Assembly (NCBI GenBank): GCA_900323505.1
Contig: OOIN01000008.1
Span: 186,001-250,000, forward strand
Direction: 5' to 3'
DNA length: 64,000 nt
DNA from: Ustilago trichophora
Lineage: Eukaryota > Basidiomycota > Ustilaginomycetes > Ustilaginales > Ustilaginaceae
Part shown: positions 21,655 through 32,201 of the stretch, in pieces
Numbering within the stretch: position 1 is the stretch's first letter
Layout: the number at the start of each line of letters is the position of its first letter
Notes under the pieces: generated by a model
Told to the model about the DNA's origin: nothing
The model's database searches: none
The model's input: the letters and a program-made list of their open reading frames with translations, nothing else
Position numbers and translations under genes: made by a program

Positions 21655-22642
21655 CTAACCACGGAGCAAGCCGTCGAGGGCAGCTTGCATGCGATGCATA
21701 TCCTGCTCTTCCTGAGCTTGGTTGATTTTGGGATCCTCGATGGCCAAATCTGGCAAGTGGTCGGTTGTACTTGCCTGACCCAATTTACCATCTGTGAGCT
21801 GGTAGAGAACCTTGTCGACCTCTTCTTGGGCTTCTTCTTCCATCTCGTCTTCGTCTTCTCCTAGGACGCCCGAGTCTAGTGTATCTTCCATAAGCTCTTC
21901 CATGATCCCTGCCTGCGAGAGTCAAGCGCGGATCGTTCGGCATCGATGAGAAAAGGAGAGAGAGGTGTGTGAGCGTCAGTACCGGGAAGGGAGGCTTGAG
22001 ATGGACGTGAAGTGTAGCGTAAGGAAGGGTATGTGAGCGTGGAAAGAGCTTACCTTGGTCATCTCGGCGCTCATCTGTCGCATGATAGCCGACACTTCTG
22101 GCAACTTGACGAGCTGATTTGAGAGCTTCATGATCTCGGTTGACTTTTGCATGCTTCCCGTCACCTTGTACATTGCTGCAATTGATTCAACACCGTTCCC
22201 GTATGACAGCGAGAGAAGTCTGCGAGTCAGTACGCTGAGCACCGATCAATCCATGCAGTGAATCGTGATGGCACTTACCGAGCTGATGCTGCAACTGCAT
22301 GTGAATGCTGTTCAGCCTCGCCTTGGACACAGCGAGCCGATTCTTCTGCTTCTGCGCACGTACGACTTCCCTAGCCAGGATCTTTGCGTTTTTGACATCT
22401 CCCTTCTTTGCAAGCTTCTTGATCTCGGCTTTGGTCTTGGTGGAACCTTGATCGATCTGACGCATCTCTCTGTCGAGCGCTCGCTGCTCGGACCGCAACT
22501 GCGACTGGACCTTCTTCACCCGCTCTGACGAAGCAAAGGAGAAGATCATCTGTTAGTAAGGTTTGTCGCAAGGATTGAGGGAGTGCTGAGAGTGCTTACC
22601 TTCCTGCGACGGTCCAAAGATGAATTTGGACACCGCCTGCAT
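21655..22642 (-). CDS. VPS24: ESCRT-III subunit Vps24/CHMP3
   Basis: 222 residues from four exons on the minus strand: 22642-22600, 22524-22279, 22175-22054 and 21912-21655. The three introns (75, 103 and 141 nt) all have GTAAG donors and CAG acceptors and keep phase; intron 1 has a TACTAAC branch site. The protein has the ESCRT-III plan: basic N-terminal helices ([11 protein letters not shown], then [17 protein letters not shown]), the [12 protein letters not shown] helix conserved in CHMP3, and an acidic C-terminal half ([19 protein letters not shown]). It ends in a leucine-rich MIM-like tail ([12 protein letters not shown]) for the Vps4 MIT domain. It polymerises with Snf7 at endosomes to form intralumenal vesicles. 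Length equals yeast Vps24 (224). Confidence 0.93.
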
Positions 22643-24689
22643 GGTGTGTGTATCTCTTCTCGACTCGTGATGCTGTCTGATCCAGGTTGCGTGGATGGAC
22701 TGAAGAAAGTTGGTTCAATACTGAGTTGAGTGACCTGCGGCAGTGAGATGCTCTTCGTCCTTTCAATAGGGGAGTTCTCGATAGAGCGGTCAATTGTGGC
22801 AGTGACGATGTCTTGAATGGAGAGCGAGGTGTGGGATGTGGATGGGGGTTGGCTGCCGAGGTGGAGTTGGACCCCGTAATCGTGATTAGGGTCGAGATGC
22901 GCATGCACGACTGCGTAGCCAAAGCCCGGATTCGGAAATCGGAGTTGGTGCGAATGCTCTCGCTTTTCGCGCGATAGACTTTCTACCTGCTGTTCCCGTT
23001 TCCCATCTCTGAAGAGCGGTTTGTGGTTATCAACGCAGGCTTTGAAGCTCGTCTTCTTGCTCCCGGGCAGCATAATGCTTGCTCGGGTGGCAGTGAGGCT
23101 GGAAAGATGTAGTTGGTGCGACCCGAAATCAAGATGCTTTGGTAAATTCTTACGCTTTGAAATATATGAAAAGAAAAAAGGCACAGCGAAAAGGGGCGCC
23201 AAAAATTGATTTTGGATGTCTTCGTAAAGGTCGACCTAACACGTTTAGCCATGCACATCGCCGATGGTGCTTTAATCGGCAGCACTGTTGCTTCGCAAAA
23301 GGCTGGCAGGATAAGGCAAAACGCAGCCAAAGCAAGACAGCGCAGAAGTGACGCCGTATGCAAGCCACCACTTTGTGGCGCGTAGAATACCTCTTTGATT
23401 GCGCACTCAGCAGCCACCATCGCAAAAAACGCACAACCGCTCGGCGTTGTCGACGCACAAGAAAGCGTTCACAGACGGGACAGTCAGACGCCACTAGCAA
23501 CGCCGACGGCCCCCTCTCCACTTCTGTGATCAGAACGTTCTCTCTGGCCAACCTAGCTCAGTGGCTGTGTTGATGACGTCGGGCATGCGTTGTCTGTGGT
23601 TGTGGTTGTGTGGGTTGTAGGTGCAAGGAGATCGACGACGCGTGACGCGTGTAAAGAAGCACGCGGTTGAGATCTGCAACACAAGAGCAACACACCAGGA
23701 ATCAGTAGAAGATCCCACTTTTTTTTTCTTTTCTTTTCTTTTCTTTTTCGAGGTCAGCTTCTGCTGCTTGGATTTTCCGTGCATCTGGGCGGAGACTCAA
23801 CCGCTAGCAACCAGCCAGCTGCTAAAAAAAATGTAAATCAGGCTTAGGCTCGGAATGCCTCACCCCAAAGTGAATTCTTCTTGCACTACTGGTGCAAAGC
23901 GATGCACAGCGTCGATCTGGGTCGCCCGCCGGTAACAGCGCAGAAATGCCAAGAAGCGTTTGCCAGCGTGCGATGCGGCGCCTGAATCAAAAGTTGCGGA
24001 AATAGGGCACAGGGCACAGTACAGTACAGTACAGTACAGTACAGTACAGTACAGTCGAAAACACAAAGGGGACCCTTAGATTACGCTGCAGGACATGGCA
24101 CGCCCTCTCGCGCTCTCTCGTTATGAATTTCAACGATACGGACAGCGTGGCCACACACACACATACACACAGGAAATGCAAGAAGCGAGATGGCGTAGGG
24201 AGGGATCAGGCAAAGGAATGTCGAGGTGCAGTGGCGAGAATAGCGGCTGCCAGACCCTGCTTCGACCCGCACCTCGGCTAAGAGAAGGTCGAGAGATGGC
24301 TTTTTTGTGCTGTTGTAGGTTAGCAGCTGCTCTCATACAGTATACAGTACAGCATTTCGAATCAAGTCTCTGGTGTGTGTGATTTCTGGAAGCGAAGTGG
24401 CTAGCTTCCCCGCTGTGAGAAAGCTCGCTGCGCTCTGTTCCCTTCTGTCACACAACATGGTCAACGTTCTCCTGCAGACACACACACACACGCTCGGACA
24501 TGCAAAGTTGCCCATCAGTGCAGAGATTGTCAAAAAGTGAGGCGTGTTTGAATGCAACAACTGTGCTCAAGTGCTGCTCATTCCTGTCATGTTTGCCTTG
24601 CTTGAAAAGGAGAGAAACTCTCTCTCTTGTTGCCCGCCGTTTCGCTTTGCCGCACAGTCGCTTAACCTCGACCTTGCTTCTCCGAATGC
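22643..24689. other. divergent intergenic region
   Basis: Upstream of VPS24 (minus) and of the 25407 gene (plus). A minus-strand open frame over 22650-23200 overlaps the probable VPS24 leader and shows no domain. Contains the ACAGT repeat at 24016-24055 and a second cluster of the same motif at about 24335-24353. No gene supported. Confidence 0.5.
24016..24055. repeat. (ACAGT)8 tandem repeat
   Basis: Eight uninterrupted copies of the five-base unit in intergenic DNA. Related TACAGTA copies occur elsewhere in the window's intergenic DNA. Confidence 0.95.
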
Positions 24690-25406
24690 ACTGCACGCTC
24701 GGCGACCGCAAAAAAGCTCGACTCGTCGTTGATTTGTGTGCCTGGTGGCTCTCCCTCTCTCACACACCTTCCTTGTTTGGTTTCATTCCTCACAACCTCT
24801 CAACTCCTTCTTTGTACCATCTGCCTCTCTTCCTCCCCCTTCTCATTCCGGTCCTCTTGCTCACTCTCTTTTTTTCTTTTTCTTTCACCACACATCATTG
24901 CTATTCACCATCGCCAGCGTACCAGTCCATCACCTCCTTGCTTGTCCATCTCACCCTCCTCCCCATCTGCCAGCAACCCGATCCAATCACTTGCAAATCC
25001 TTCAGCACCCTGCTTGCATCTCGGTTACGGTGTCTGCCCCAATCATCTGCACCGTCAATCACCTTGTTCGCACACCTCCAACCCAACCGCTCGACACCCA
25101 CTTGTTCAGCCTCGTCTCCACCGCACTCCCGAACCACACACGTGTCGTCTCTTGCAACTTCTCCACCATCATTCATAGAGCTCCAGCTTCCTCCGCCACA
25201 TCTCAGCTCGTATCTTAGACGTCGTCATATCTTTCCACACTCATCATTATTACGACTCGAACACGGGAGCACGCCCAGACCATGGTGGTCCTCTAATCAC
25301 CGCATACGGCCATCCAAACCATCGCTTACCCCGTCGCACAGTCTTACCTATATCCAATACAAACCCACTAGAGCAGCTCACCATCCGATCCAATTTCATT
25401 CGCAAC
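24690..25406 (+). promoter_or_regulatory. pyrimidine-rich leader of the 25407 gene with one uORF
   Basis: Between 24690 and 25281 I find no ATG. The region from about 24740 is strongly C/T-rich, as in other leaders here. The single ATG before the main start is at 25282 and opens a four-codon frame. The true transcription start is not visible; part of the stretch may be promoter. Confidence 0.5.
25282..25296 (+). promoter_or_regulatory. four-codon uORF
   Basis: ATG followed by GTG GTC CTC TAA, 110 nt before the main start. Context is A at -3 and G at +4, the strong eukaryotic start context, so scanning ribosomes should use it. Possible translational brake on the main frame; inference only. 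Confidence 0.5.
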
Positions 25407-28400
25407 ATGTCTGCCATCGCTTCCAGACCCACTTCAATGGCCAACTCCTTCTACGAGTCCGAAGGCCGCCCCAGCATCGAGCCTGCTCGTACCAACAAGA
25501 CTAGAGAGCTCGCTCGCGCCATCGGTAGGGAGAGAGATGGCCTCGTCCCTTCCTTTCGTCCACCCAGCAACTGGTCTCAGCGCTCCAGTCATCACGATGT
25601 CGTCTGGTCCGGCGACGATGGCCACCTCCGAGACGCCAACGACGACCAATTCTCCGATGCAGAGAGCTGGGATGCCGATACCCAGGCAAGCTCGCATGCA
25701 GCTACCAATGGCGAGCATGATGCAACTACTAGCGTCTATGGCCATGTTCGTCCCACCAGCATCGGAAGCTCTATCTTTGCCGGTCGAGGTGCCAAATCGG
25801 AACGTAGGCGAAGGGAAGCACCTCCACCTCTTCCCACTCTTCCAGCAACGCACCAGAACAACTTGTTCCTAGGCAGCGATGGTGTAGGTCTGCTCAGCCC
25901 CTCGGCGCAGAGCATGCTCAGTCCTCGAAGCGATGCAAGTGGCTTCGAAAGCAGCAGCCAGTACAGCGCAAACGATGGCCAGGATGATCGGGCCAACGAC
26001 GATCTTGCCAGTGGCTTCGACCTGCAGAATGGCTCGCACCAGAGCAGATCTCGCCAGCAATCCAGCAACGAGACCGCCGAGTTCGATACCCAGTCTACTG
26101 TTCCCTCTCGGAACTCATCCAGAGTACCACCTCCGCTTCCCATCAAAGCTGCATCCAGAAGCAGTCACGAATCTTCACCGCCTCGAAACGCATCAACAAG
26201 CCCGAGTACAGCCAATGCGGCGTCTAGAATCAGCCCAGCTAGGTTACCCGATGGCACATTGATCCCCAAGATGCCGCCAGTGCCACAGACAACCGATCTC
26301 TCACGTCCACGCAAGGCCAAAACTCGTCGCGACCGATCCCCTGTCCTTTCCTTTGACGGCGGAGCAGAAGAAGAAGAAAAGATGCTCGTCGAGCTTCAAG
26401 ACAAGCTCGCCAACGATGCTCGCAGAATCAGCACACTCGGTCCCAAGGTCAAGAAGAATGCACCGGCGCCCTGGGAGCTAGGCGGAGAAGACATTGCCAC
26501 TTCAGCAGGCCGCCCATCTCTCCGCGAACAGCTGCGTCCGAGTGCAGAGACGTTCGAGAAGCCATTCTCGCGCTTCAAGTCGAGACCGTCAGTCGAGAGC
26601 TCGCATGCTGGAGCAAGAAGCCCGAATCCAGCACATATCTCATCGGGTCTCGCACACAGCTCTTTTGCGTCTAACGCACCATCTCTGGAGCAGGAAGCTC
26701 AAAAGGAGGATGATGTTCATTCTATCTTTGCAACGCAGCGCTCACGATCCAAGAGCGTTTCCAATACCGCTGTCGGCATGCTCAAGGGCCTAGGTCTTGC
26801 TGGTGCCGCAGTGCCAGCGTCCAAGAAGGGCAAACTCACCAAAGCTTTGCGCCTGGTGGGAGCAGGAGGGACCGCAGCGCACGACGATCGTCGACCTGCT
26901 CATCCAGCCTCTGCTCCGCTATCCGAACTCCCTGCGTCGGCCAACCTCAACCAGCTCGGTTCCAGTCCTGTGCCTCCAGTAGGCTTCACAGCCGGCGACT
27001 TTCCTCAAAGCCGTTCGACTCGCACCATCAACGGCGGCAGCTTTGGATCGGCGGTAAGCAAGAGTCAAGCCGATCTCGTCAACATGATCACGTCGGCCAA
27101 CGGCAAATACAGAGATCAGGCACGCTCTCCACCTATTCCATCGCCCAAACACGCCAATGGAACCTTACCCTCGCCGCTCATGGGTGGTGTGCGCTCTCTC
27201 TCGTACAAGAAGGACACACTCAGTCCTACCGACAATCTGAGTTTTGCCAATGAACAGGGTCATCGCTCTAGCTCTCTGGAGCGCTCTCGATCGCGTACGC
27301 CGCCGATGCGCGAGCTGAGCATCACATCACGCCCAGCCGGGACGGCGGACGAGGTTGCGCCTCGCAGTAGCAGCCTTGAAGACGGAGACGGAGTCGGCTC
27401 TGCTTCAGCCGAAGGCGAGTCGACACCGCTTGGCAAGGGCACAACAGATTCTTTGGCTTCTCGTGTTCAGCCTACTTCGCCCACTGTTCATCACGCAGGG
27501 ATGCATTCCATCTCCTCCAGCCAAACGTCGGGCAGCCTTCCGCTCCCTGGCAACATCGAAGGAGTTCCTTACAAGCTCATCTCTCTCGAACAGGCTCGCG
27601 AGCAGGCGCGCCAGAAGCAGTCCGAGTGGCTTGCAACTTCAGGAGGTGCATCGACCGCAACCAAGGCATCGCAACACCTCGCCTCTGGCGATTCGACGCA
27701 TGACGAGCTTGCCATGCAGCGGGATCCTTCCAGCGACGGCCAATCCAGCATGCGTCTGCTCAAGAATAAGAAGAGCGGATTCCTGATGCGCAAGCTCAAA
27801 AAGGAAAAGGGCATCAGCGTCGACTATGACGGCGTATCTACTTTCCCGGCGAGTGGGAGCAGCAAGGATCTGGCACGATCGAGCAAGTCGCCCATGCCTT
27901 CGTTCTCTGTTACGGGTCTCGATGAGGAGAGTGATCAGCTGAAACCGCTTGCCGGTCTGACCGAGAAGCCGGCGCTGCAGATTCGACCCGTCTCGTCCAT
28001 GTTTTCGGGATTCGCTGCCGACTTTTTGGATGCGTCTGCTCTATCCGAGGGGCATCTGCGGGAGACGTCGAATGGTTCTTCGACGAATTCGACTATGTTG
28101 CTTGCACCGCATAGTCCGGCAGCGTCGTCGTTCCGCACGCCTTCACCGGTTCACTCGGAGGCAGGTCGTTTTGCTTCGAGTCCTTACAAGCCCAAGCTCG
28201 CCGAGATCAAGCCTATTCCTCATGGAACCGCCCTTCCCGGCCCGACGGTACCCGGATCGGCCGAAAGCAACTGGAGCGGCCAAGGCGGAGCCACAGGCAC
28301 AAGCCGTCTCCCTAGCCTCGACGCAGGTGGCAGCAACTCTGACACGCAATCCCAATTCCACTCTCCCGCCAATTCTCCCCTCACCCCTTCCTTCCACCAC

Positions 28401-28811
28401 TCCATCACTACCAACCCCTTGATGGAGGAACCCACGATCGAATCCGAACCCCACCTCTCCCCCTCCATCCCAGAGGAAGTCCGCCAGCGAGCACGCGAGA
28501 TCGAACAGCAGATCCAAGAACTCAGCAACGAATTACACGCACTCCGTGTCAAGCATGTAGGCCACGGTACCGCACCCACTTTCAGGCCCAGCAGCGAGGC
28601 AGCAGAAACGGGCGAAGAGGATGGAGAGCATCGACAGGCCGTAGGAGACTGTCCGTATTGTGGATGTGGATGTGCGGAGCAGCGCAGATTGCAGAGCATC
28701 AACGAGGCGGCGGTGCTCAAAGGAATCAGCGTGCTGGACAGGGGTAGGGCGCTGAAGCCGAGTCAGAACATGGGCAATACGGGAAAGTTTGGTGGATATA
28801 CCAATCGTTAG
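25407..28811 (+). CDS. hypothetical Ser/Pro-rich protein with C-terminal Cys cluster
   Basis: 1134 residues, intronless; I do not recognise the family. Most of the chain is disordered and rich in Ser, Pro and Ala, with many Arg-Ser and Ser-Pro sites suited to kinases. Short ordered islands: around residues 450-490 (MLKGLGLAGAAVPASKKGKLTKAL, an amphipathic basic helix), a basic patch GFLMRKLKKEKG near 790, a predicted coiled coil at about 1025-1055 (VRQRAREIEQQIQELSNEL), and a tail with CPYCGCGC starting at 1082 followed by a conserved-looking helix. The Cys cluster could bind a metal. A scaffold or polarity/signalling role is possible but not shown. The gene has a long leader with a uORF. Confidence 0.8.
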   Translation: MSAIASRPTSMANSFYESEGRPSIEPARTNKTRELARAIGRERDGLVPSFRPPSNWSQRSSHHDVVWSGDDGHLRDANDDQFSDAESWDADTQASSHAATNGEHDATTSVYGHVRPTSIGSSIFAGRGAKSERRRREAPPPLPTLPATHQNNLFLGSDGVGLLSPSAQSMLSPRSDASGFESSSQYSANDGQDDRANDDLASGFDLQNGSHQSRSRQQSSNETAEFDTQSTVPSRNSSRVPPPLPIKAASRSSHESSPPRNASTSPSTANAASRISPARLPDGTLIPKMPPVPQTTDLSRPRKAKTRRDRSPVLSFDGGAEEEEKMLVELQDKLANDARRISTLGPKVKKNAPAPWELGGEDIATSAGRPSLREQLRPSAETFEKPFSRFKSRPSVESSHAGARSPNPAHISSGLAHSSFASNAPSLEQEAQKEDDVHSIFATQRSRSKSVSNTAVGMLKGLGLAGAAVPASKKGKLTKALRLVGAGGTAAHDDRRPAHPASAPLSELPASANLNQLGSSPVPPVGFTAGDFPQSRSTRTINGGSFGSAVSKSQADLVNMITSANGKYRDQARSPPIPSPKHANGTLPSPLMGGVRSLSYKKDTLSPTDNLSFANEQGHRSSSLERSRSRTPPMRELSITSRPAGTADEVAPRSSSLEDGDGVGSASAEGESTPLGKGTTDSLASRVQPTSPTVHHAGMHSISSSQTSGSLPLPGNIEGVPYKLISLEQAREQARQKQSEWLATSGGASTATKASQHLASGDSTHDELAMQRDPSSDGQSSMRLLKNKKSGFLMRKLKKEKGISVDYDGVSTFPASGSSKDLARSSKSPMPSFSVTGLDEESDQLKPLAGLTEKPALQIRPVSSMFSGFAADFLDASALSEGHLRETSNGSSTNSTMLLAPHSPAASSFRTPSPVHSEAGRFASSPYKPKLAEIKPIPHGTALPGPTVPGSAESNWSGQGGATGTSRLPSLDAGGSNSDTQSQFHSPANSPLTPSFHHSITTNPLMEEPTIESEPHLSPSIPEEVRQRAREIEQQIQELSNELHALRVKHVGHGTAPTFRPSSEAAETGEEDGEHRQAVGDCPYCGCGCAEQRRLQSINEAAVLKGISVLDRGRALKPSQNMGNTGKFGGYTNR

Positions 28812-29353
28812 ATCCCCGCTCCTGCACCAGATCGCTTCTCTCTCCCACGCATCTGTGGACTTTACACAAGCGATGCATTTTTAGTCAGTATACCCGCTGC
28901 ATACCCAATGAACAAGCTTTTGCTACCGTATTGCTAGCTACCGGATAAGAAGAGTGAGGAGTGTGTCAGGTGTGATGCTCGATGATGTGGGAGCAAAGTG
29001 TAAGAAGCGTGCCAAACAGGAGGAAAAGGCTCGGCGATTAAAGCGCGCGTCTGTGCATGTTTTTCAGAAAAAAAGACGCCGGCATCTTTCCCTCTGCATC
29101 GCCTTTCGACGTCCACTTCACCCTGGCTTGATGTGTGGCGTGCTGCCAAATGGCATTGATTGAGTGGCAGACAGGAAGACTCTCATAGGCTCGAGCGAGC
29201 GGATGCGGTTCGGCGAGTAAACGGTGGGTAAGTTAGGTGGGCATGGTGTTGTTCTCTTCGGCGCGGTGAATTTCTTGTGATAGGGGGGTCAGGGTCCGAG
29301 TGTTGGTGTTGATCTCTTTCATTTCGTCATTTCTCTCACACAGCCTGCAGTCG
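28812..29353. other. intergenic region
   Basis: 542 nt between two plus-strand genes: 3' flank of the disordered protein and promoter/leader of the aquaglyceroporin. No other gene supported. Confidence 0.6.
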
Positions 29354-30589
29354 ATGGGAAAGGAGCCCTTATCTAGAACCCTTATCCGCTCTTTTCCAGC
29401 CCTCCCTTCCCTCCCTTCCCTCCCGACTCCATCTACAACGTCCCTTTCTTCATCGTATCTTGTGCAGGAGGTAAATCCGGTGGCGATGACACGACTCTCG
29501 ACCGTCTCGCAGCTCTCTGCTCGAGACGTCCATCCGAACCCTACCACCATCGCCCCGCTCCTCCCCGCCTCAGCGCCTTTACCTCACCAACAGACACCTC
29601 TCCACAAACCACCTCGTTGGTGGCCCTCTCCCTCTTCCTCATCCTCTGCCATCTCCCTCTCTTACCCTCAAGGCGGCGAACCGAACACATGGGCAAAACT
29701 TCGTCACATCTATCGTGAAGAAATAGCCGAATTCTTCGGAACGTTCCTCATCCTCATCTTTGGTGCCGGCGTAGAATGTCAAGTCAACCTCCACTACCAT
29801 TCTTCCGCTACTCGCGATAGCTCTGCATATGGAAGCTACTTGCAAGGCCGATTGGCGTGGGCTGCTGGTGTTGCGATGGCAGGATGGGTAAGTGGTGGAA
29901 TCAGCGGTGGACATTGTAATCCTAGCGTAACCATCGCTTTGGCTTGCTTTCGAGGTTTCCCAAGGAGGAAAATTTTGCCCTTTATCATGGCCCAAATCCT
30001 CGGTGCCACCATGGGCAGCTTACTAGTTTACGCCAACAACGTCGCTCACATCGAACGATTTGAAGGCAACACTGGCCATCGCTCCGTCACAGGTCCCACA
30101 AGTACAGCCGGATTCTTCTTCACTTTCCCTTCACCCGACCTTTCCTTCTCCTCTGCCGTGTTCAGCGAATTCTTGGCAACCTCAATCCTCCTCTTTGTAG
30201 TTTTTGCCCTGGCAGATACGGCAAATTTGAATCCTCCAAAAGGCACACAACCATTCGCAATGTTCATAGTCCTCCTCGGGATAGGCGCCTCGCTAGGATA
30301 CAATACAGGGTATGCGATCAATGGGGCTAGAGATACAGGTCCAAGGATCGCGCTTTGGCTGATGGGCTATGGTAAGGAGGTGTGGACCCATGATGGATGG
30401 TATTGGCTGTGGAATCCTTGGTTGGCAAGTATCGCGGGTGGAGTGGTGGGAGCAGGGACGTATGATGTTTTTGTTTATTCCGGGGTCGATAGTCCGGTGA
30501 ACAAGCCAAAGCAAAAGAGAGGTAGGGTTGATGGTTATGGAGCGCTGACACAGGATGAGGAGGAGAACGGGGTCCGGGAAGAAGTATAG
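29354..30589 (+). CDS. aquaglyceroporin (MIP family, Fps1-like)
   Basis: 411 residues from the ATG at 29354; an in-frame ATG at 29486 (367 residues, better -3 base) is an alternative start. Six membrane segments can be traced, from EFFGTFLILIFGAG to WLASIAGGVVGAGTYDVFV. The two pore half-helices carry NPS (in SGGHCNPSVTIALA) and NGARD (in GYAINGARDTGPR) instead of NPA and NPARD. The Asp after the second Arg and the long loops mark the glycerol-conducting subfamily. Fungal Fps1 also has NPS in the first box. Expected role: glycerol and polyol exchange across the plasma membrane during osmotic change. The N-terminal 80 and C-terminal 40 residues are cytosolic and hydrophilic. No intron needed. 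Confidence 0.88.
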   Translation: MGKEPLSRTLIRSFPALPSLPSLPTPSTTSLSSSYLVQEVNPVAMTRLSTVSQLSARDVHPNPTTIAPLLPASAPLPHQQTPLHKPPRWWPSPSSSSSAISLSYPQGGEPNTWAKLRHIYREEIAEFFGTFLILIFGAGVECQVNLHYHSSATRDSSAYGSYLQGRLAWAAGVAMAGWVSGGISGGHCNPSVTIALACFRGFPRRKILPFIMAQILGATMGSLLVYANNVAHIERFEGNTGHRSVTGPTSTAGFFFTFPSPDLSFSSAVFSEFLATSILLFVVFALADTANLNPPKGTQPFAMFIVLLGIGASLGYNTGYAINGARDTGPRIALWLMGYGKEVWTHDGWYWLWNPWLASIAGGVVGAGTYDVFVYSGVDSPVNKPKQKRGRVDGYGALTQDEEENGVREEV

Positions 30590-31131
30590 AAAGAAGTAGG
30601 TTGCGCTCGTTTTCGTCCAGTTCCTCGAAACACCGCTTTCATTAGAGATTCTGCCCCCCACATGTTCTTCGCTCGCTCGCACATAGATAGACTATAGATC
30701 CTATCTCATCCTTTCCACGCACATAGACTGACGTGAGAGCATTGGCGAGAGATCCAGTTGAGAAGCAAGTGAGGTTGCAGATACGAATCTTGAGGCTATG
30801 CTGCAAAGAAAGTGTATGCGTGATTTTCTTTGATCCGGTCAAACTTCGCAGTCCACGCCGACGCTTCCTTTCTCCACATTTCCCAAAAGAAGCCTCAGTT
30901 TTGTGTTCGTCTTTTGAACCCTTGTCCACCATCACCACTTCTACCACTCACAACACCATCTTCACCCTTACCACTAACAGCATCTGCACCACAGTCGTCT
31001 CCCACCAAACCAACCTTGACCACCTCAGCACGTCACAACCCCTAACCAATCTCGCACGTAGTTGTCTCCCACCCGACCACCACATCTTGGATAGCCATCG
31101 CAACCCAACACTCGCCTCACAACGGCTCACC
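30590..31131. other. intergenic region with ATG-free leader of YPI1
   Basis: 3' flank of the aquaglyceroporin and the YPI1 promoter. From about 30820 to 31131 the plus strand is C-rich and has no ATG, as expected for the YPI1 leader. Confidence 0.55.
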
Positions 31132-31998
31132 ATGAACGCACGCCAAACTCAACAACAAGCATCAGGTCCATCCCGTACAATCACCCTCACCGGCACCAGC
31201 ACCCCTCCTCCTCCTCCAGCAGAAGATGTAGGCATTCTTCGATTGAGACCCGACCGAGCTTCAGCCCAAATCAACGGTAGCAGTGGAAGCAGCTCCCGCC
31301 GCGTAGTATGGACAGAAGAAACGGTAGATAATGAAGGTTTGGGAAGGAAGAAGAGCAAGAGTGAGTTGTCGTACCCTCCCCTACCATAGTTCCATGTTTC
31401 CTGAAATTGGGCCCCTGAGCGAGCCTGCAAAATGGTCATTATCCTCTATGTGGTTGCTTGCGAGCTTTCACAGCACACAATCGACCCGGTCTTGCTGGGT
31501 GCAACAAGCACTGATACGAATCTCGACTTTACTTCTCTGATGCGATGAAAATGGGTGCGATCGGTAGTCTGCTGTATCTACCACAAGCCAAAAGCGTTTG
31601 ACGAGAGCTCGGATGAATCGTCTTCCTCCTCCTCCTCCTCATCGGAAAGCTCGGATTCAGACAGCTCGGAATCCGAAAGCGACCCAGATTCAGGACCCGA
31701 TGGCAGCGAAGGTCCCAACCTATCCAAGGGCGTCAGGGACAAGATGAAGCAGCGCAAAGCACATCAACACCGTCACGATCACCAACACGACGATGGACAA
31801 CCTTGCAACGGCCACCAGCACAAAACGAAGAAATCACGGTCAAAAGCTAAGACAAGGTCCTCTGCGGGAACTCAGACTGTCACCTTCACCGAAGAATCGG
31901 CGGACAGCAAAGATGAGCACGACAAGGGCGAGACCGACGATGATGGGGAGGGCAGAGATGGGTTTAGGCCAAATGCGTATGAACGGGGTACAAGGTGA
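31132..31998 (+). CDS. YPI1: type 1 phosphatase regulator Ypi1 (inhibitor-3 family)
   Basis: 219 residues from exons 31132-31360 and 31568-31998; the 207-nt intron has donor GTGAGT and acceptor GGTAG, and the junction (A|TC) gives Ile. The protein carries the family core RRVVWTEETVDNEGLG, where RVVW (residues 57-60) is the RVxF-type PP1 docking site, then GRKKSK and CCIYHKPKAF; the splice joins exactly inside this conserved block, which confirms the intron. After it come an acidic Ser/Asp/Glu tract, a His-rich stretch (about HQHRHDHQHDDG) and a basic patch. Ypi1 binds Glc7/PP1 together with Sds22 in the nucleus and sets its activity. It converges with the SCYL2-like gene. Confidence 0.92.
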
Positions 31999-32201
31999 AA
32001 TCTTGAACCCTCAGAAGATGTATCCTTGCCGATTTGGGCGAAATGTCATTGATCACCATCTCGTTTGACTTGAGCACATCCCTCACACCACTCAGACACA
32101 CACACACGAGACAGAGAGAGAGAGCAAAATGCATAAGCCCATAAAAAACCATTGCACGAAATCACAATGCTAAGACCAAGATAGGATGCGGGGGGAGAGG
32201 C

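Noticed and set aside
22546..23202. 218-codon minus-strand open frame upstream of VPS24
   Set aside because: Overlaps VPS24 exon 1 and intron 1 in another frame and shows no domain; likely leader or promoter.
24055..24080. Pheromone-response-like element ACAAAGGGG
   Set aside because: One mismatch to the ACAAAGGGA consensus I remember and far from any start codon; a single near-match is expected by chance.
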